56,775 nucleotides of DNA. Origin: Clostridia bacterium (GTDB taxonomy: Bacteria; Bacillota; Clostridia; Oscillospirales; Acutalibacteraceae). Every line of letters begins with the position of its first letter. The first letter of the stretch is position 1. A program made the position numbers and the translations under genes. The notes below the pieces were generated by a model. That model did no database searches. It saw only the letters and a list, made by a program, of their open reading frames with translations, and was not told the DNA's origin. Shown one piece after another: positions 36,107-43,625 of this stretch. The DNA lies in NCBI GenBank assembly GCA_017935325.1, contig JAGBHV010000042.1:1-56775 (forward strand). Direction: 5' to 3'.

Positions 36107-36526
36107 TCATTCTCCTTTGTAGCAATCATCACAGATTCCGTAAAAAACACATTTCGAGCCGTTGAGACGGAAATTGTGATGAGTGAAAATATGTTCAGTT
36201 AATTTATCTACCGTTTCACATTCCATGTGAATGAGCTTGCCGCATTTTTCGCATTTCATGTGATAATGGTTAGAACAGGCTTTGTGAGAGTCGAGATATT
36301 GGTAACATACGCTTCTTTCGCCGTCAACAGTATATTTTTTTACAATACCTTCTTCGGCAAGTTTCTCAAGATAGCGGTAAACTGTTGATTTCCCGACTGC
36401 GGTTGAATTGTCGTTGAGCAATTTTGTCACATCTTCAACAGTGAGATGGCCTGAACCGTGTTTTTTCAGCACATCAAGAATCAGGTCTCTTTGTCTGGTT
36501 TTATATCCGGATGCTCTGTTTTCCAA
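36107..36526 (-). CDS. Fur/PerR-family metalloregulator
   Basis: The 139-residue product has an N-terminal winged helix (KTRQRDLILDVLKKHGSGHLT to about 75, with GKSTVYRYLEKL), a metal-binding His/Cys hinge (CSNHYHMKCEKCGKLIHM) and a second CxxC (CVFYGICDDC), so both structural zinc pairs are kept. TTG 36526 with GGCGGTGAG upstream is preferred. An ATG at 36556 starts one base past the -10, before the expected transcript start. The operator resembles a Per box, which favours PerR over Fur or Zur, though the metal specificity cannot be read from sequence. Confidence 0.88.
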   Translation of the reverse strand: MENRASGYKTRQRDLILDVLKKHGSGHLTVEDVTKLLNDNSTAVGKSTVYRYLEKLAEEGIVKKYTVDGERSVCYQYLDSHKACSNHYHMKCEKCGKLIHMECETVDKLTEHIFTHHNFRLNGSKCVFYGICDDCYKGE

Positions 36527-36543
36527 TTTCTCACCGCCTTTAA

Positions 36544-36558
36544 TTATACTTATCATAA
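36544..36558 (-). promoter_or_regulatory. Per-box-like operator of the Fur-family gene
   Basis: On the minus strand the 15-mer reads TTATGATAAGTATAA, matching the PerR box TTATAATNATTATAA at all but two positions (N counted as free). It overlaps the transcription start region of the Fur-family gene, fitting autoregulation. Confidence 0.6.
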
Positions 36559-36586
36559 TTTTACCTTGTTTCTTATTAAAAGTCAA
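36558..36586 (-). promoter_or_regulatory. Promoter of the Fur-family operon
   Basis: Minus strand: -35 TTGACT (36581-36586), 17-bp spacer, -10 TAAAAT (36558-36563). The predicted start of transcription falls near 36551, downstream of the ATG at 36556, which argues for the TTG start. Confidence 0.75.
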
Positions 36587-36672
36587 GAATTGCATTTTTA
36601 AAGCCGAAAAAATTTCTTATTAAGATAAATATGCGATAAATTGTTATAATTCTACAAAAAATGTTGAAGAAT

Positions 36673-36688
36673 GTTGAAAAAATTCAAC
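36673..36688 (+). promoter_or_regulatory. Palindrome upstream of the sigma-factor promoter
   Basis: GTTGAAAAAATTCAAC is a perfect 16-bp inverted repeat, with another GTTGAAGA 10 bp earlier. It lies 18 bp before the -35 of the sigma-factor gene and could be an operator. No known family site was matched. Confidence 0.35.
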
Positions 36689-36705
36689 TTATTTATGAAA
36701 AAATC

Positions 36706-36734
36706 TTGACAAACTCCGAAAAAAGTATTAATAT
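36706..36734 (+). promoter_or_regulatory. Sigma-A promoter of the sigma-factor gene
   Basis: -35 TTGACA (36706-36711), 17-bp spacer, -10 TAATAT (36729-36734), 29 bp before the start codon. Confidence 0.85.
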
Positions 36735-36763
36735 TACACTTGTAGATGGTACGAGGTGGATAA

Positions 36764-37327
36764 ATGGAAGTTAAAAATTACCATGATATGTCAGATGAGG
36801 ATTTAGCAGAGCTTTGCAAACGCTATGATGATTCAGCTCTTCATACTCTTTTAAAAAGAACAGAAAGCGTTATTGCAAATTGTGCTGCTGCATTTTCTGA
36901 CAGCCGCTTTGAAAATGAGGACCTTATTCAGGAGGGTATGGTTGCCTGCTTCAGGGCAATTTTAAGTTACGATTCCGGAAAGGGTGCTTCATTCAGGACC
37001 TATGCCGCTGTTTGCATTAAAAATGCTCTTAAAAATTTTGTCAGGAAGAAGAACAATGTTTTTCTTTCAGCAGATGAAGATTTCGTACCGCTAGGGGATG
37101 AAACCGTGGGCAGCACAACGACTGAGGATGAATATATTTCATCTGAAAACTACAAAAATTTACGCAAAAGCCTCAAAAACATTCTTTCGCAAACGGAATA
37201 CACAGTGTTCAGCTTTTTTGTTGAAGGGTTGAGTTATTCCGAAATTTCTGAAAAAACAGGTCAGAGCCTGAAAAGCGTTGACTGTGCAATGCAGAGAGTG
37301 CGCAAGAAACTTAAATCAATTCTGTAA
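36764..37327 (+). CDS. Sigma-70 family RNA polymerase sigma factor
   Basis: A 187-residue alternative sigma factor. Region 2 (about 40-100) includes NEDLIQEGMVACFRAILSYD and FRTYAAVCIKNALKNF, the latter being the -10-binding and melting helix. Region 4 (about 130-185) includes LSYSEISEKTGQSLKSVDCA, the -35-binding helix-turn-helix. Region 3 is absent. The overall style is closest to SigH/Sig30-like factors rather than classical ECF sigma factors, but the regulon is unknown. No anti-sigma gene is adjacent. AGGTGG precedes the ATG. Confidence 0.88.
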   Translation: MEVKNYHDMSDEDLAELCKRYDDSALHTLLKRTESVIANCAAAFSDSRFENEDLIQEGMVACFRAILSYDSGKGASFRTYAAVCIKNALKNFVRKKNNVFLSADEDFVPLGDETVGSTTTEDEYISSENYKNLRKSLKNILSQTEYTVFSFFVEGLSYSEISEKTGQSLKSVDCAMQRVRKKLKSIL

Positions 37328-37353
37328 TAAGCGGATAAAGTCCGTTTATAATA

Positions 37354-37369
37354 AGTCCCGAAAGGGACT
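37354..37369 (+). other. GAAA-loop hairpin between sigma factor and zinc-ribbon gene
   Basis: AGTCCC-GAAA-GGGACT, a 6-bp GC-rich stem with a stable GNRA tetraloop, within longer complementary ends (ATAAGT and ACTTAT). No T run follows, so it is probably an mRNA structure rather than a full terminator. Confidence 0.5.
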
Positions 37370-37395
37370 AATACTTATCAAGAGAGGTCATTAAA

Positions 37396-37677
37396 ATGTA
37401 CGAAGACAAAACCCTCATCTGCAAGGAATGCGGAAACGAATTTATCTTCTCAGCAGGTGAGCAGGAGTTCTATGCTGAAAAAGGTTTTGAAAACGAACCC
37501 TTCCGTTGCAAAGAATGCCGTGCAGCACGTAAACGTGCAAGAAACCCCGAACGTGAACTTTTTGATGCAACATGTGCTTCATGCGGCGGTGCAGCCAAAG
37601 TTCCTTTCCAGCCCAAAGACGGACGCCCTGTATACTGCAGTGAGTGCTTCGCAAAAATGAAGGAAGAAGAAGCATAA
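37396..37677 (+). CDS. Small protein with two zinc-ribbon motifs
   Basis: The 93-residue protein carries two zinc ribbons. The first has CKECGNEF and CKECRAARKR (about 9-40), the trcl-type zinc-binding domain. The second has CASCG and RPVYCSECF (about 60-85), a common small CxxC ribbon. The rest is charged. It probably binds nucleic acid or a protein partner, but no function is established. AGAGAGGTC precedes the ATG. It is 68 nt after the sigma-factor gene and could be read from the same promoter. Confidence 0.8.
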   Translation: MYEDKTLICKECGNEFIFSAGEQEFYAEKGFENEPFRCKECRAARKRARNPERELFDATCASCGGAAKVPFQPKDGRPVYCSECFAKMKEEEA

Positions 37678-37701
37678 TTTTTTATATTTTCTGAATTCAG
37701 G

Positions 37702-37738
37702 ACAACTGCTCGTGTAATATCGGGCAGTTGTTTTTTTG
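37702..37738 (+). terminator. Terminator after the zinc-ribbon gene
   Basis: 8-bp stem ACAACTGC/GCAGTTGT (37702-37709 with 37724-37731), 14-nt loop, then a run of seven T. Confidence 0.88.
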
Positions 37739-37773
37739 TTTGTAATATGGTATATTTTATGTGGTGATGAATA

Positions 37774-38382
37774 ATGATAAAAAATATAATTTTTGATATG
37801 GGCGGAGTGCTCATTGACCACAATCCTGAAAAAACTCTCTCTGCTCATTTTGACAAAGAAACTGCAGAGATTATTTCAAAAGAAATTTTCAGAAATCCGC
37901 TGTGGGCAGAGCGTGACAGGGGAGTTATAACTTCTGATGAAATCATTGCACAGAAAAAGCACCTTTTCCCTGAACAATACAAGGATAAAATTATTGAAAT
38001 GGTGCAGAATTTCTTTCCGTATATGCCACCCTTCGAAGATATGTATCAGGTTGTTAAAACTCTTAAAGAAAACGGCTACGGAATTTATCTTTTATCGAAC
38101 GTTGCTCCTGAATTTTATGAAGTAAAGGACACAATCCCTGCTCTCAGTTTATTCGATGGCTTTATAGTTTCCTGCGATTATCAGATGGTTAAGCCAGAAA
38201 AAGGTCTTTACCTTGCACTGCTTGAAAAGTTTTCTCTTAAAGCAGAAGAATGTATTTTCATTGACGATGTGCAGAAAAATATTGACGGCGCACTTGCTGT
38301 GGGTATGGACGGCCATTGCTACAGCCACGGAAATGTGGACATTCTAAAAAATGATTTACGCCTGAAAGGTATAAAAATCTGA
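37774..38382 (+). CDS. HAD-family hydrolase
   Basis: A 202-residue haloacid-dehalogenase-superfamily hydrolase, probably acting on a small phosphate ester. Motif I is IIFDMGGVLIDH (about 4-15), where the second catalytic Asp is replaced by Gly, as in the YihX/epoxide-hydrolase-like subgroup. Motif II is LLSNV (about 109), motif III Lys is in YQMVKPEKGLY (about 149) and motif IV is FIDDVQKNIDGA (about 167-178). The ribosome site GTGGTGATG is weak. No promoter was obvious in the 35-nt gap after the terminator. Confidence 0.9.
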   Translation: MIKNIIFDMGGVLIDHNPEKTLSAHFDKETAEIISKEIFRNPLWAERDRGVITSDEIIAQKKHLFPEQYKDKIIEMVQNFFPYMPPFEDMYQVVKTLKENGYGIYLLSNVAPEFYEVKDTIPALSLFDGFIVSCDYQMVKPEKGLYLALLEKFSLKAEECIFIDDVQKNIDGALAVGMDGHCYSHGNVDILKNDLRLKGIKI

Positions 38383-38392
38383 CAAAATTTTC

Positions 38393-38421
38393 TTGACTAA
38401 ATAATTTTCAGATGATAGAAT
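38393..38421 (+). promoter_or_regulatory. Promoter of mfd
   Basis: -35 TTGACT (38393-38398), 17-bp spacer, -10 TAGAAT (38416-38421), giving a leader of about 68 nt. The leader contains a weak inverted repeat (ACACCCCCTTGTGAGAGTGT). Confidence 0.75.
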
Positions 38422-38495
38422 ATTTTTGATTTAAAAACCGTAACACCCCCTTGTGAGAGTGTTGCGGATTTCGGCGTTATGACGGAGGTGAAGAA

Positions 38496-41400
38496 ATGTC
38501 CTGTTTTGCAAAAATAATGCAGAATAATGAAGAATATAAAAAACTCATTTTTGCTCTTGATAAAAAAAGAGTACCTATGGGTGCTCTGGGACTTTCTCAT
38601 ATAAATAAAGCTCATCTTATGCACACTCTTTGCGCTGACGGAAGAAAATGTATTGCAGTAACTCCGGATGAAGCATCGGCAAGACGTCTTGCTGATGATA
38701 TGACATCTATGGGAAGCCGTGCATATATTTTTCCTGCAAGAGATTTTTCTTTCAGTACAACTGAAGGACAGTCAAGAGAATATGAACACGTAAGAATCGG
38801 CGCACTTTCAAAAATTCTTCAGGATGATTTTGATGTAATTACCTGCAGTATCGAAGCTTTTCTGCAGTTTACAATACCTCCCGAAGAATTATCGGAAAGA
38901 AGCTTTAAGCTTATCAGCGGGGAAGATTATTCACTTGACAAGGCGGTTTCAATTTTAATAAAAGCAGGGTATGTAAGAAGCCCTCAGGTTGACGGCTCAG
39001 GTCAGTTTGCTGTAAGAGGCGGTATACTTGATGTTTTTCCGCCTGACAGAGAAAACCCGGTGAGAATTGAATTCTGGGGAGATACAGTTGATTCTATTGC
39101 GTCTTTTGAGGCGGAAAGCCAGCGAAGAACAGATAATCTTGATGAAATTGAAATCACACCTGCAACGGAAATAATTTTCGACAGCCTTGATGAACTGAAA
39201 AACAGAATCAGTGAATTTATGCTCACAGTAAAAGGCAAAGGCTCGCAGAAAGCAAAAGCATCGCTCCGGGCTGATGTTGAAAAGCTTTCCAACGATGTGA
39301 GAGTTTCATCTCTTGACAGATATCTGCCTCTGGCATATTCATACCTTGCAACAATTATGGATTACTGCGGTAATGATACTCTTTTGTGCGTGTGCGAAAG
39401 TGCAGGCGTAAAAGAAAGAGGCGAAGCTTCAGTAAAACTTCTTAATGAGGAAATATCTGCTTGCTTTGAGGAGGGTACTCTCTGCAAAGGTCTTGATAAG
39501 TTTTCACTTTCCTGGTCAGAGGCTCTCGGCGTTTTCGGCAAAAACAAAACGATTTATCTTGATAATCTGCCGAGAGGCAGTTTTGATACACCTGTTAAAG
39601 AGCTTATTAACTTTACGGCTTTGCAGCTTAATTTATGGAACGGCACACTTAACGTGTTGCTTGATGATGTAAGTTATTTCAAGAACAAAAAAGACAGAAC
39701 CTGCGTTGTTATGGCGGGCACAGACAAAGCAGCACGTGCTTTGCGTGATGACCTTGAAAAAGAGGGCTATAACGCAGTCTTCTTTTCTGAATTTCCGAAA
39801 GAATTTCCCAAAGGTTATGTAAGCGTAATTGAAGGTGCATTGAGTGCAGGTATGGAATATCCTCAGGATAAATTCCGCCTGATTTCTTACGGCAGAAGAA
39901 CTGCACCTAAAAAACTTAAAAAGCATAAGAATTACAAAGCTTCAAATGCTTTTCACGGCCTGGAAGAAATGCATAAGGGCGATTATATTGTTCACTCAAT
40001 GCACGGTATCGGTATTTTTGAAGGAATTACTCAGCTTGAAGCAAGTGGTGCAACAAAGGATTATATTAAAATCCGTTATGATAAAGGTGATATTCTTTAT
40101 ATCCCCGTTACACAGCTTGACCATGTTGCGAAATATATAGGTCCGAGAAGCGAAACAAATTCAGTCAAACTCAATAAGCTGGGTAGTGACAAATGGCTGA
40201 AAACTAAAAACAGAGTAAAATCTGCCGTTAAAAATATGGCAGATGACCTGATAAAGCTTTATTCAAAGCGTCTTAATATCAAAGGCTTTGCTTTTTCGCC
40301 CGATATTGATATGCAGAGCGATTTTGAAAGACGTTTTGAATTTGACGAAACCGATGACCAGTTAAGATGTATTGACGAAATAAAAAATGATATGGAAAAA
40401 CCGTATCCTATGGACAGACTTCTCTGCGGTGACGTTGGTTTTGGCAAAACCGAGGTTGCTTTGCGCGGTGTTTTCAAATGCATTGCGGACGGCAAACAAT
40501 GCGCAATACTTGTGCCGACTACAATTCTGGCACTTCAGCATTACCAGACAATACAGAAAAGATTCGAAGGCTTCCCTGTTGAAAGTGCAATGCTTTCCCG
40601 CTTCTGTACTGCAAAAGAGCAGGCGGAAATTGTCAAAAACCTGAAAAGGGGAAGTGTTGACATCGTAGTAGGTACGCATAAGCTTCTTTCCAAAAAACTT
40701 GAATTCAAAGATTTAGGTCTTGTTATTGTAGACGAAGAACAGCGTTTCGGTGTTGCACAGAAAGAAAAATTAAAAGAGCGTTTCCCCAATGTGGATGTGC
40801 TCACTTTGTCTGCTACACCTATTCCCCGTACACTCAATATGGCAATGACAGGCATCCGTGATATGAGCATTATCGAGGAAGCACCCCAGGACAGGCATCC
40901 TGTGCAGACTTATGTTGTTGAACATAACATGGAAGTGCTTGTTCAGGCAATGGAAAAAGAACTTCGCCGCGGCGGCCAGGTTTATTATCTTCACAATAAG
41001 GTTGAAACAATCGACAGAAAAGCCGCAGAAATCAAAGATATGATGCCTGATGCAAGAGTGGCTGTCGGTCACGGCAAAATGACAGAAGAAGAACTTTCTG
41101 AAGTCTGGAAAAGCCTGATTGACGGTGAAACTGATATACTTGTCTGCACAACAATTATTGAAACGGGCGTTGATGTGCCCAATGCAAACACGCTCATTAT
41201 TGAAGATGCTGACAGAATGGGTCTTGCACAGCTTCATCAGATAAGAGGACGTGTGGGCAGAAGCTCACGCAGAGCCAGCGCATATTTTACTTTCACAAGA
41301 GGTAAGCAGCTTTCTGAAATTGCTGACAGAAGACTTTCTGCAATCAGAGAATTTACGGAATTCGGTTCAGGCTTCAAAATTGCAATGCGCGACCTTGAAC

Positions 41401-41990
41401 TGCGCGGTGCAGGTAATGTTTTAGGCGCTCAGCAGCACGGTCATATGGAAGCAGTAGGATATGATATGTATCTGAAACTTCTTGCAGAAGCAGTAGGTGA
41501 GGAAAAAGGAGAGGAAGTTAAAGATTCTTCAAAGGACTGCCTTATCGATTTGCATATCGATGCAAATATCCCCAAAAAATATATCGAAAACGTGCCTCAC
41601 CGTCTTGCAATGTACAGAAGAATTGCGGATATACGCACCCAGGAAGATGCGGACGACGTTATTGATGAACTTATTGACCGTTTCGGAGAGCCTCCGCAGA
41701 GTGTTATGGGACTTATTGATATTGCACTTCTGCGTGCAGCGGCAGTTGAAAACGGAATTACGGAAATCGGGCAGACTAAAGACAGACTTCTTATTTACAG
41801 CGATGTGCTTGATATGAAGAAAATTGCCGCATTATCCAACGCAATGCGTGGCAGAATATCCGTTGCAACTGTGCCGAGAACCCATTTCAAGGTGAAATTA
41901 ATCGACGGGCAGTCGCAGACAGAAGCACTCAAACAGACAATGGCACTGATGCTTCTTGCAAATAAAAAAGAAGAAAAAGAAACACAATGA
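38496..41990 (+). CDS. mfd: Transcription-repair coupling factor Mfd
   Basis: Mfd displaces RNA polymerase stalled at DNA lesions and recruits UvrA. The 1164-residue product has the UvrB-homology N-terminal modules (1-340), the RNA-polymerase-interacting CarD-like domain (KGDYIVHSMHGIGIFEGI, about 488-505), and the RecG-like translocase with Walker A GDVGFGKTEVA (about 643-653), DEEQRF (about 746) and the TRG region. The C-terminal domain that masks the UvrA-binding site follows (about 1010-1150). Length is standard. GGAGGTG precedes the ATG. Confidence 0.97.
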   Translation: MSCFAKIMQNNEEYKKLIFALDKKRVPMGALGLSHINKAHLMHTLCADGRKCIAVTPDEASARRLADDMTSMGSRAYIFPARDFSFSTTEGQSREYEHVRIGALSKILQDDFDVITCSIEAFLQFTIPPEELSERSFKLISGEDYSLDKAVSILIKAGYVRSPQVDGSGQFAVRGGILDVFPPDRENPVRIEFWGDTVDSIASFEAESQRRTDNLDEIEITPATEIIFDSLDELKNRISEFMLTVKGKGSQKAKASLRADVEKLSNDVRVSSLDRYLPLAYSYLATIMDYCGNDTLLCVCESAGVKERGEASVKLLNEEISACFEEGTLCKGLDKFSLSWSEALGVFGKNKTIYLDNLPRGSFDTPVKELINFTALQLNLWNGTLNVLLDDVSYFKNKKDRTCVVMAGTDKAARALRDDLEKEGYNAVFFSEFPKEFPKGYVSVIEGALSAGMEYPQDKFRLISYGRRTAPKKLKKHKNYKASNAFHGLEEMHKGDYIVHSMHGIGIFEGITQLEASGATKDYIKIRYDKGDILYIPVTQLDHVAKYIGPRSETNSVKLNKLGSDKWLKTKNRVKSAVKNMADDLIKLYSKRLNIKGFAFSPDIDMQSDFERRFEFDETDDQLRCIDEIKNDMEKPYPMDRLLCGDVGFGKTEVALRGVFKCIADGKQCAILVPTTILALQHYQTIQKRFEGFPVESAMLSRFCTAKEQAEIVKNLKRGSVDIVVGTHKLLSKKLEFKDLGLVIVDEEQRFGVAQKEKLKERFPNVDVLTLSATPIPRTLNMAMTGIRDMSIIEEAPQDRHPVQTYVVEHNMEVLVQAMEKELRRGGQVYYLHNKVETIDRKAAEIKDMMPDARVAVGHGKMTEEELSEVWKSLIDGETDILVCTTIIETGVDVPNANTLIIEDADRMGLAQLHQIRGRVGRSSRRASAYFTFTRGKQLSEIADRRLSAIREFTEFGSGFKIAMRDLELRGAGNVLGAQQHGHMEAVGYDMYLKLLAEAVGEEKGEEVKDSSKDCLIDLHIDANIPKKYIENVPHRLAMYRRIADIRTQEDADDVIDELIDRFGEPPQSVMGLIDIALLRAAAVENGITEIGQTKDRLLIYSDVLDMKKIAALSNAMRGRISVATVPRTHFKVKLIDGQSQTEALKQTMALMLLANKKEEKETQ

Positions 41991-42048
41991 TTGCTGTGAA
42001 GAAAGTAATGAGTGTCTGTAAACAGAAAATCGGATACAGCATAAAAAT

Positions 42049-42082
42049 AAAGGATAACTCTTTACTTTGAGTTATCCTTTGT
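42049..42082 (+). terminator. Bidirectional terminator between mfd and a convergent gene
   Basis: Perfect 12-bp stem AAAGGATAACTC/GAGTTATCCTTT (42049-42060 with 42069-42080), 8-nt loop. Confidence 0.88.
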
Positions 42083-42120
42083 TGCTTCAAGTTTCTTGAT
42101 TTATGGGAACATTTTATAAT

Positions 42121-42834
42121 TTATGCATTAAATGGATTCCAATAAAACCCACTGTCGTAAAACCCCTTTTCATCTATATATTTCAAGGATTCTTTTACCT
42201 GTTCAGAAATAGTATCATCGTCGTGGTGTTTATCAGAATTTAAGAAAAGATTTCTCCAACAATGCCATTGAATTGCATCTGCTTTGCTTTCAGAAATATC
42301 CGAATTTATCTTTTTTAATGTGTTTCTGATTTTGCAAAGTTCTGAATTCAATTTTTGATTATACAGTTCGGCGTCATACACTTTACAGTTAAGATTATAT
42401 AGCGGTTTGAGATAATCGGGATTATGAGCAACAACAGTTACTAATGTTGAATCTTCTGCCCATATTTCAAGGATGAAATCCGGTCGTTGCGGAAGTAAAA
42501 TGTTTTTAAGCCTGAATTCGTAATAATTTCCGTCAAGTCCTATGTCAGGATAGGTTAAAGCTTCATCTTTGTTGATGTTTTTAGGTAAGGCAGAAAACGC
42601 ACCCCACACGAACTGCATATCTCTTAAGTTTACATCGTGGAATAAGTCTTCGTCGGAAAGGAAAAGTCTGCTTTCTGCCCATTTTTTACAACCGTCCCAA
42701 CCGCAATAATCATAACAATCCAAATCTGTTATCAGCCAATTGTGTTCGGGAAGTTCGGGCAAAGCATTAAGTATTTCTTTAATACAACCATTATTTTTTT
42801 GTATTTTATGCAAACAGCAGGCATTTTTTATCAC
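42121..42834 (-). CDS. Uncharacterised soluble protein
   Basis: Not recognised with confidence. The 237-residue acidic protein has no signal or membrane segment. It is rich in Trp, Tyr and Cys and has runs such as NWLITDLDCYDYCGWDGC (about 32-49), FVWGAFSALPKNI (about 75-87) and WHCWRNLFLNSDKHHDD (about 193-209). The FVWGAFSALP segment recalls small uncharacterised proteins of the immunity/SUKH-like kind, but that is only an impression. The start is a GTG at 42834, overlapping an AGGAG, so the exact N-terminus is uncertain. It is a single-gene unit with its own promoter and a shared terminator. Confidence 0.65.
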   Translation of the reverse strand: MIKNACCLHKIQKNNGCIKEILNALPELPEHNWLITDLDCYDYCGWDGCKKWAESRLFLSDEDLFHDVNLRDMQFVWGAFSALPKNINKDEALTYPDIGLDGNYYEFRLKNILLPQRPDFILEIWAEDSTLVTVVAHNPDYLKPLYNLNCKVYDAELYNQKLNSELCKIRNTLKKINSDISESKADAIQWHCWRNLFLNSDKHHDDDTISEQVKESLKYIDEKGFYDSGFYWNPFNA

Positions 42835-42908
42835 TCCTGAAAACTTTGTTAATTTCTATGTTACGGCAATTCTGCAAATTAAGACGAAGCACTTCTTTTT
42901 TCATTTTA

Positions 42909-42937
42909 ATTATATCATAAAATGAAAAGTGTTTCAA
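42909..42937 (-). promoter_or_regulatory. Promoter of the uncharacterised gene at 42834
   Basis: Minus strand: -35 TTGAAA (42932-42937), 17-bp spacer, extended -10 TGA-TATAAT (-10 at 42909-42914). It gives a leader of about 70 nt. The 42835-43160 gap holds this promoter, the divergent rpsO promoter and the rpsO leader; no other gene is seen there. Confidence 0.75.
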
Positions 42938-43020
42938 GAAGTTGTGACTTTTGCAAAATTCATTGAAATGCGGTGATGATTATGCTACAATATAAAAGAA
43001 AAAAGAATAGAAAAAAACTC

Positions 43021-43049
43021 TTTACAAATAATATTTTATGTGTTATAAT
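43021..43049 (+). promoter_or_regulatory. Promoter of rpsO-pnp
   Basis: -35 TTTACA (43021-43026), 17-bp spacer, -10 TATAAT (43044-43049). Confidence 0.85.
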
Positions 43050-43055
43050 ACATGA

Positions 43056-43160
43056 GCTTGAGTCCTTTTCTCGGAAAGTGGAGTAAACCATTAGATGGTA
43101 TTTCACCTGCCTCTTGCTGGGATTTGTGACAGCGACAATATTTTAAATGAGGTGAAAACA
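43056..43160 (+). promoter_or_regulatory. Structured 5' leader of rpsO (candidate S15 autoregulatory RNA)
   Basis: About 105 nt lie between the predicted transcript start and the rpsO ATG, long for a gene of this kind. It contains an ACCAT-TAG-ATGGT hairpin (43088-43100), a TCC-TTTC/GAAA-GGA stem around 43071-43084, and GC-containing segments near the ribosome site. S15 commonly represses its own mRNA by binding such leaders; here that is inferred from position and structure only. Confidence 0.45.
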
Positions 43161-43424
43161 ATGACAAACGAAGAAAAAAAGGCTATAATGGCTGAGTATG
43201 CAACTCACGAAGGTGACACAGGTTCTCCCGAAGTGCAGATCGCTATTCTCACAAAGAGAATCAACGACCTTAATGAACACTTCAAGGTTCATCATAAGGA
43301 CCACCATTCAAGAAGAGGTCTCCTCAAACTTGTTGGTCACAGAAGAAACCTTCTTGCATATCTTCAGAAGGTTGATATTGAACGTTACCGTTCAATCATC
43401 GCAAGACTCGGAATCCGTAAATAA
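43161..43424 (+). CDS. rpsO: Small ribosomal subunit protein uS15
   Basis: S15 is a primary binder of the 16S rRNA central domain. The 87-residue product matches the family throughout: [19 protein letters not shown] (about 18-36), [19 protein letters not shown] (about 39-57) and [12 protein letters not shown] (about 59-70), ending IARLGIRK. The ATG at 43161 has GAGGTG 6-7 nt upstream. A longer reading frame from 43095 would translate the leader and is rejected. It is followed by pnp, a widespread gene pair. Confidence 0.97.
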   Translation: MTNEEKKAIMAEYATHEGDTGSPEVQIAILTKRINDLNEHFKVHHKDHHSRRGLLKLVGHRRNLLAYLQKVDIERYRSIIARLGIRK

Positions 43425-43436
43425 GTATTCCCAATG

Positions 43437-43470
43437 GGCAGGCAAAATGTATATTTTTTGCCTGCCTTTA
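43437..43470 (+). terminator. Terminator or attenuator between rpsO and pnp
   Basis: 11-bp stem GGCAGGCAAAA/TTTTGCCTGCC (43437-43447 with 43456-43466), 8-nt loop, followed by TTTATTT. It probably ends part of the rpsO transcripts and lets some read into pnp, like the rpsO t1 site of E. coli. Confidence 0.8.
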
Positions 43471-43498
43471 TTTGAGAAAAGCGGAAAAATGATGATTT

Positions 43499-43577
43499 GC
43501 AGGCTGAAACTTTTTTTAGCGGTAAATCGATATTTTGAAAAATCGAAGTATGGATTTATTGCTAAAAGAGAGCCTGC
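43499..43577 (+). promoter_or_regulatory. Long imperfect hairpin in the pnp leader (possible RNase III processing site)
   Basis: GCAGGCT (43499-43505) pairs with AGCCTGC (43571-43577). After a 5-nt bulge, 43511-43528 pairs with 43553-43570 through TTTTAGC/GCTAAAA, wobble pairs and GGTAAATC/GATTTATT. The tip forms a TCGAT..ATCGA stem. That is about 25 bp of nearly continuous duplex, 48 nt before the pnp start. In E. coli RNase III cuts a comparable pnp leader hairpin and PNPase then represses its own mRNA. The analogy is inferred. Confidence 0.6.
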
Positions 43578-43625
43578 TTTCATATAAAGTAGAAAACAAT
43601 TTTATTTTGAAAGGATGTAAAAATT

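Noticed and set aside
36527-36595. Longer Fur-family start at 36595 or 36556
   Set aside because: Both precede the predicted transcription start and lie in the promoter; the TTG at 36526 has the better ribosome site.
42838-42904. Short upstream open frame (starts ATG 42904) before the gene at 42834
   Set aside because: Its ATG falls at or before the predicted transcript start, 5 nt from the -10 element, and no ribosome site is present.
43095-43160. N-terminal extension of S15 through the leader
   Set aside because: S15 proteins start at the MTNEEKK-type sequence; the ATG at 43161 has a good ribosome site, and the extension is unlike S15.
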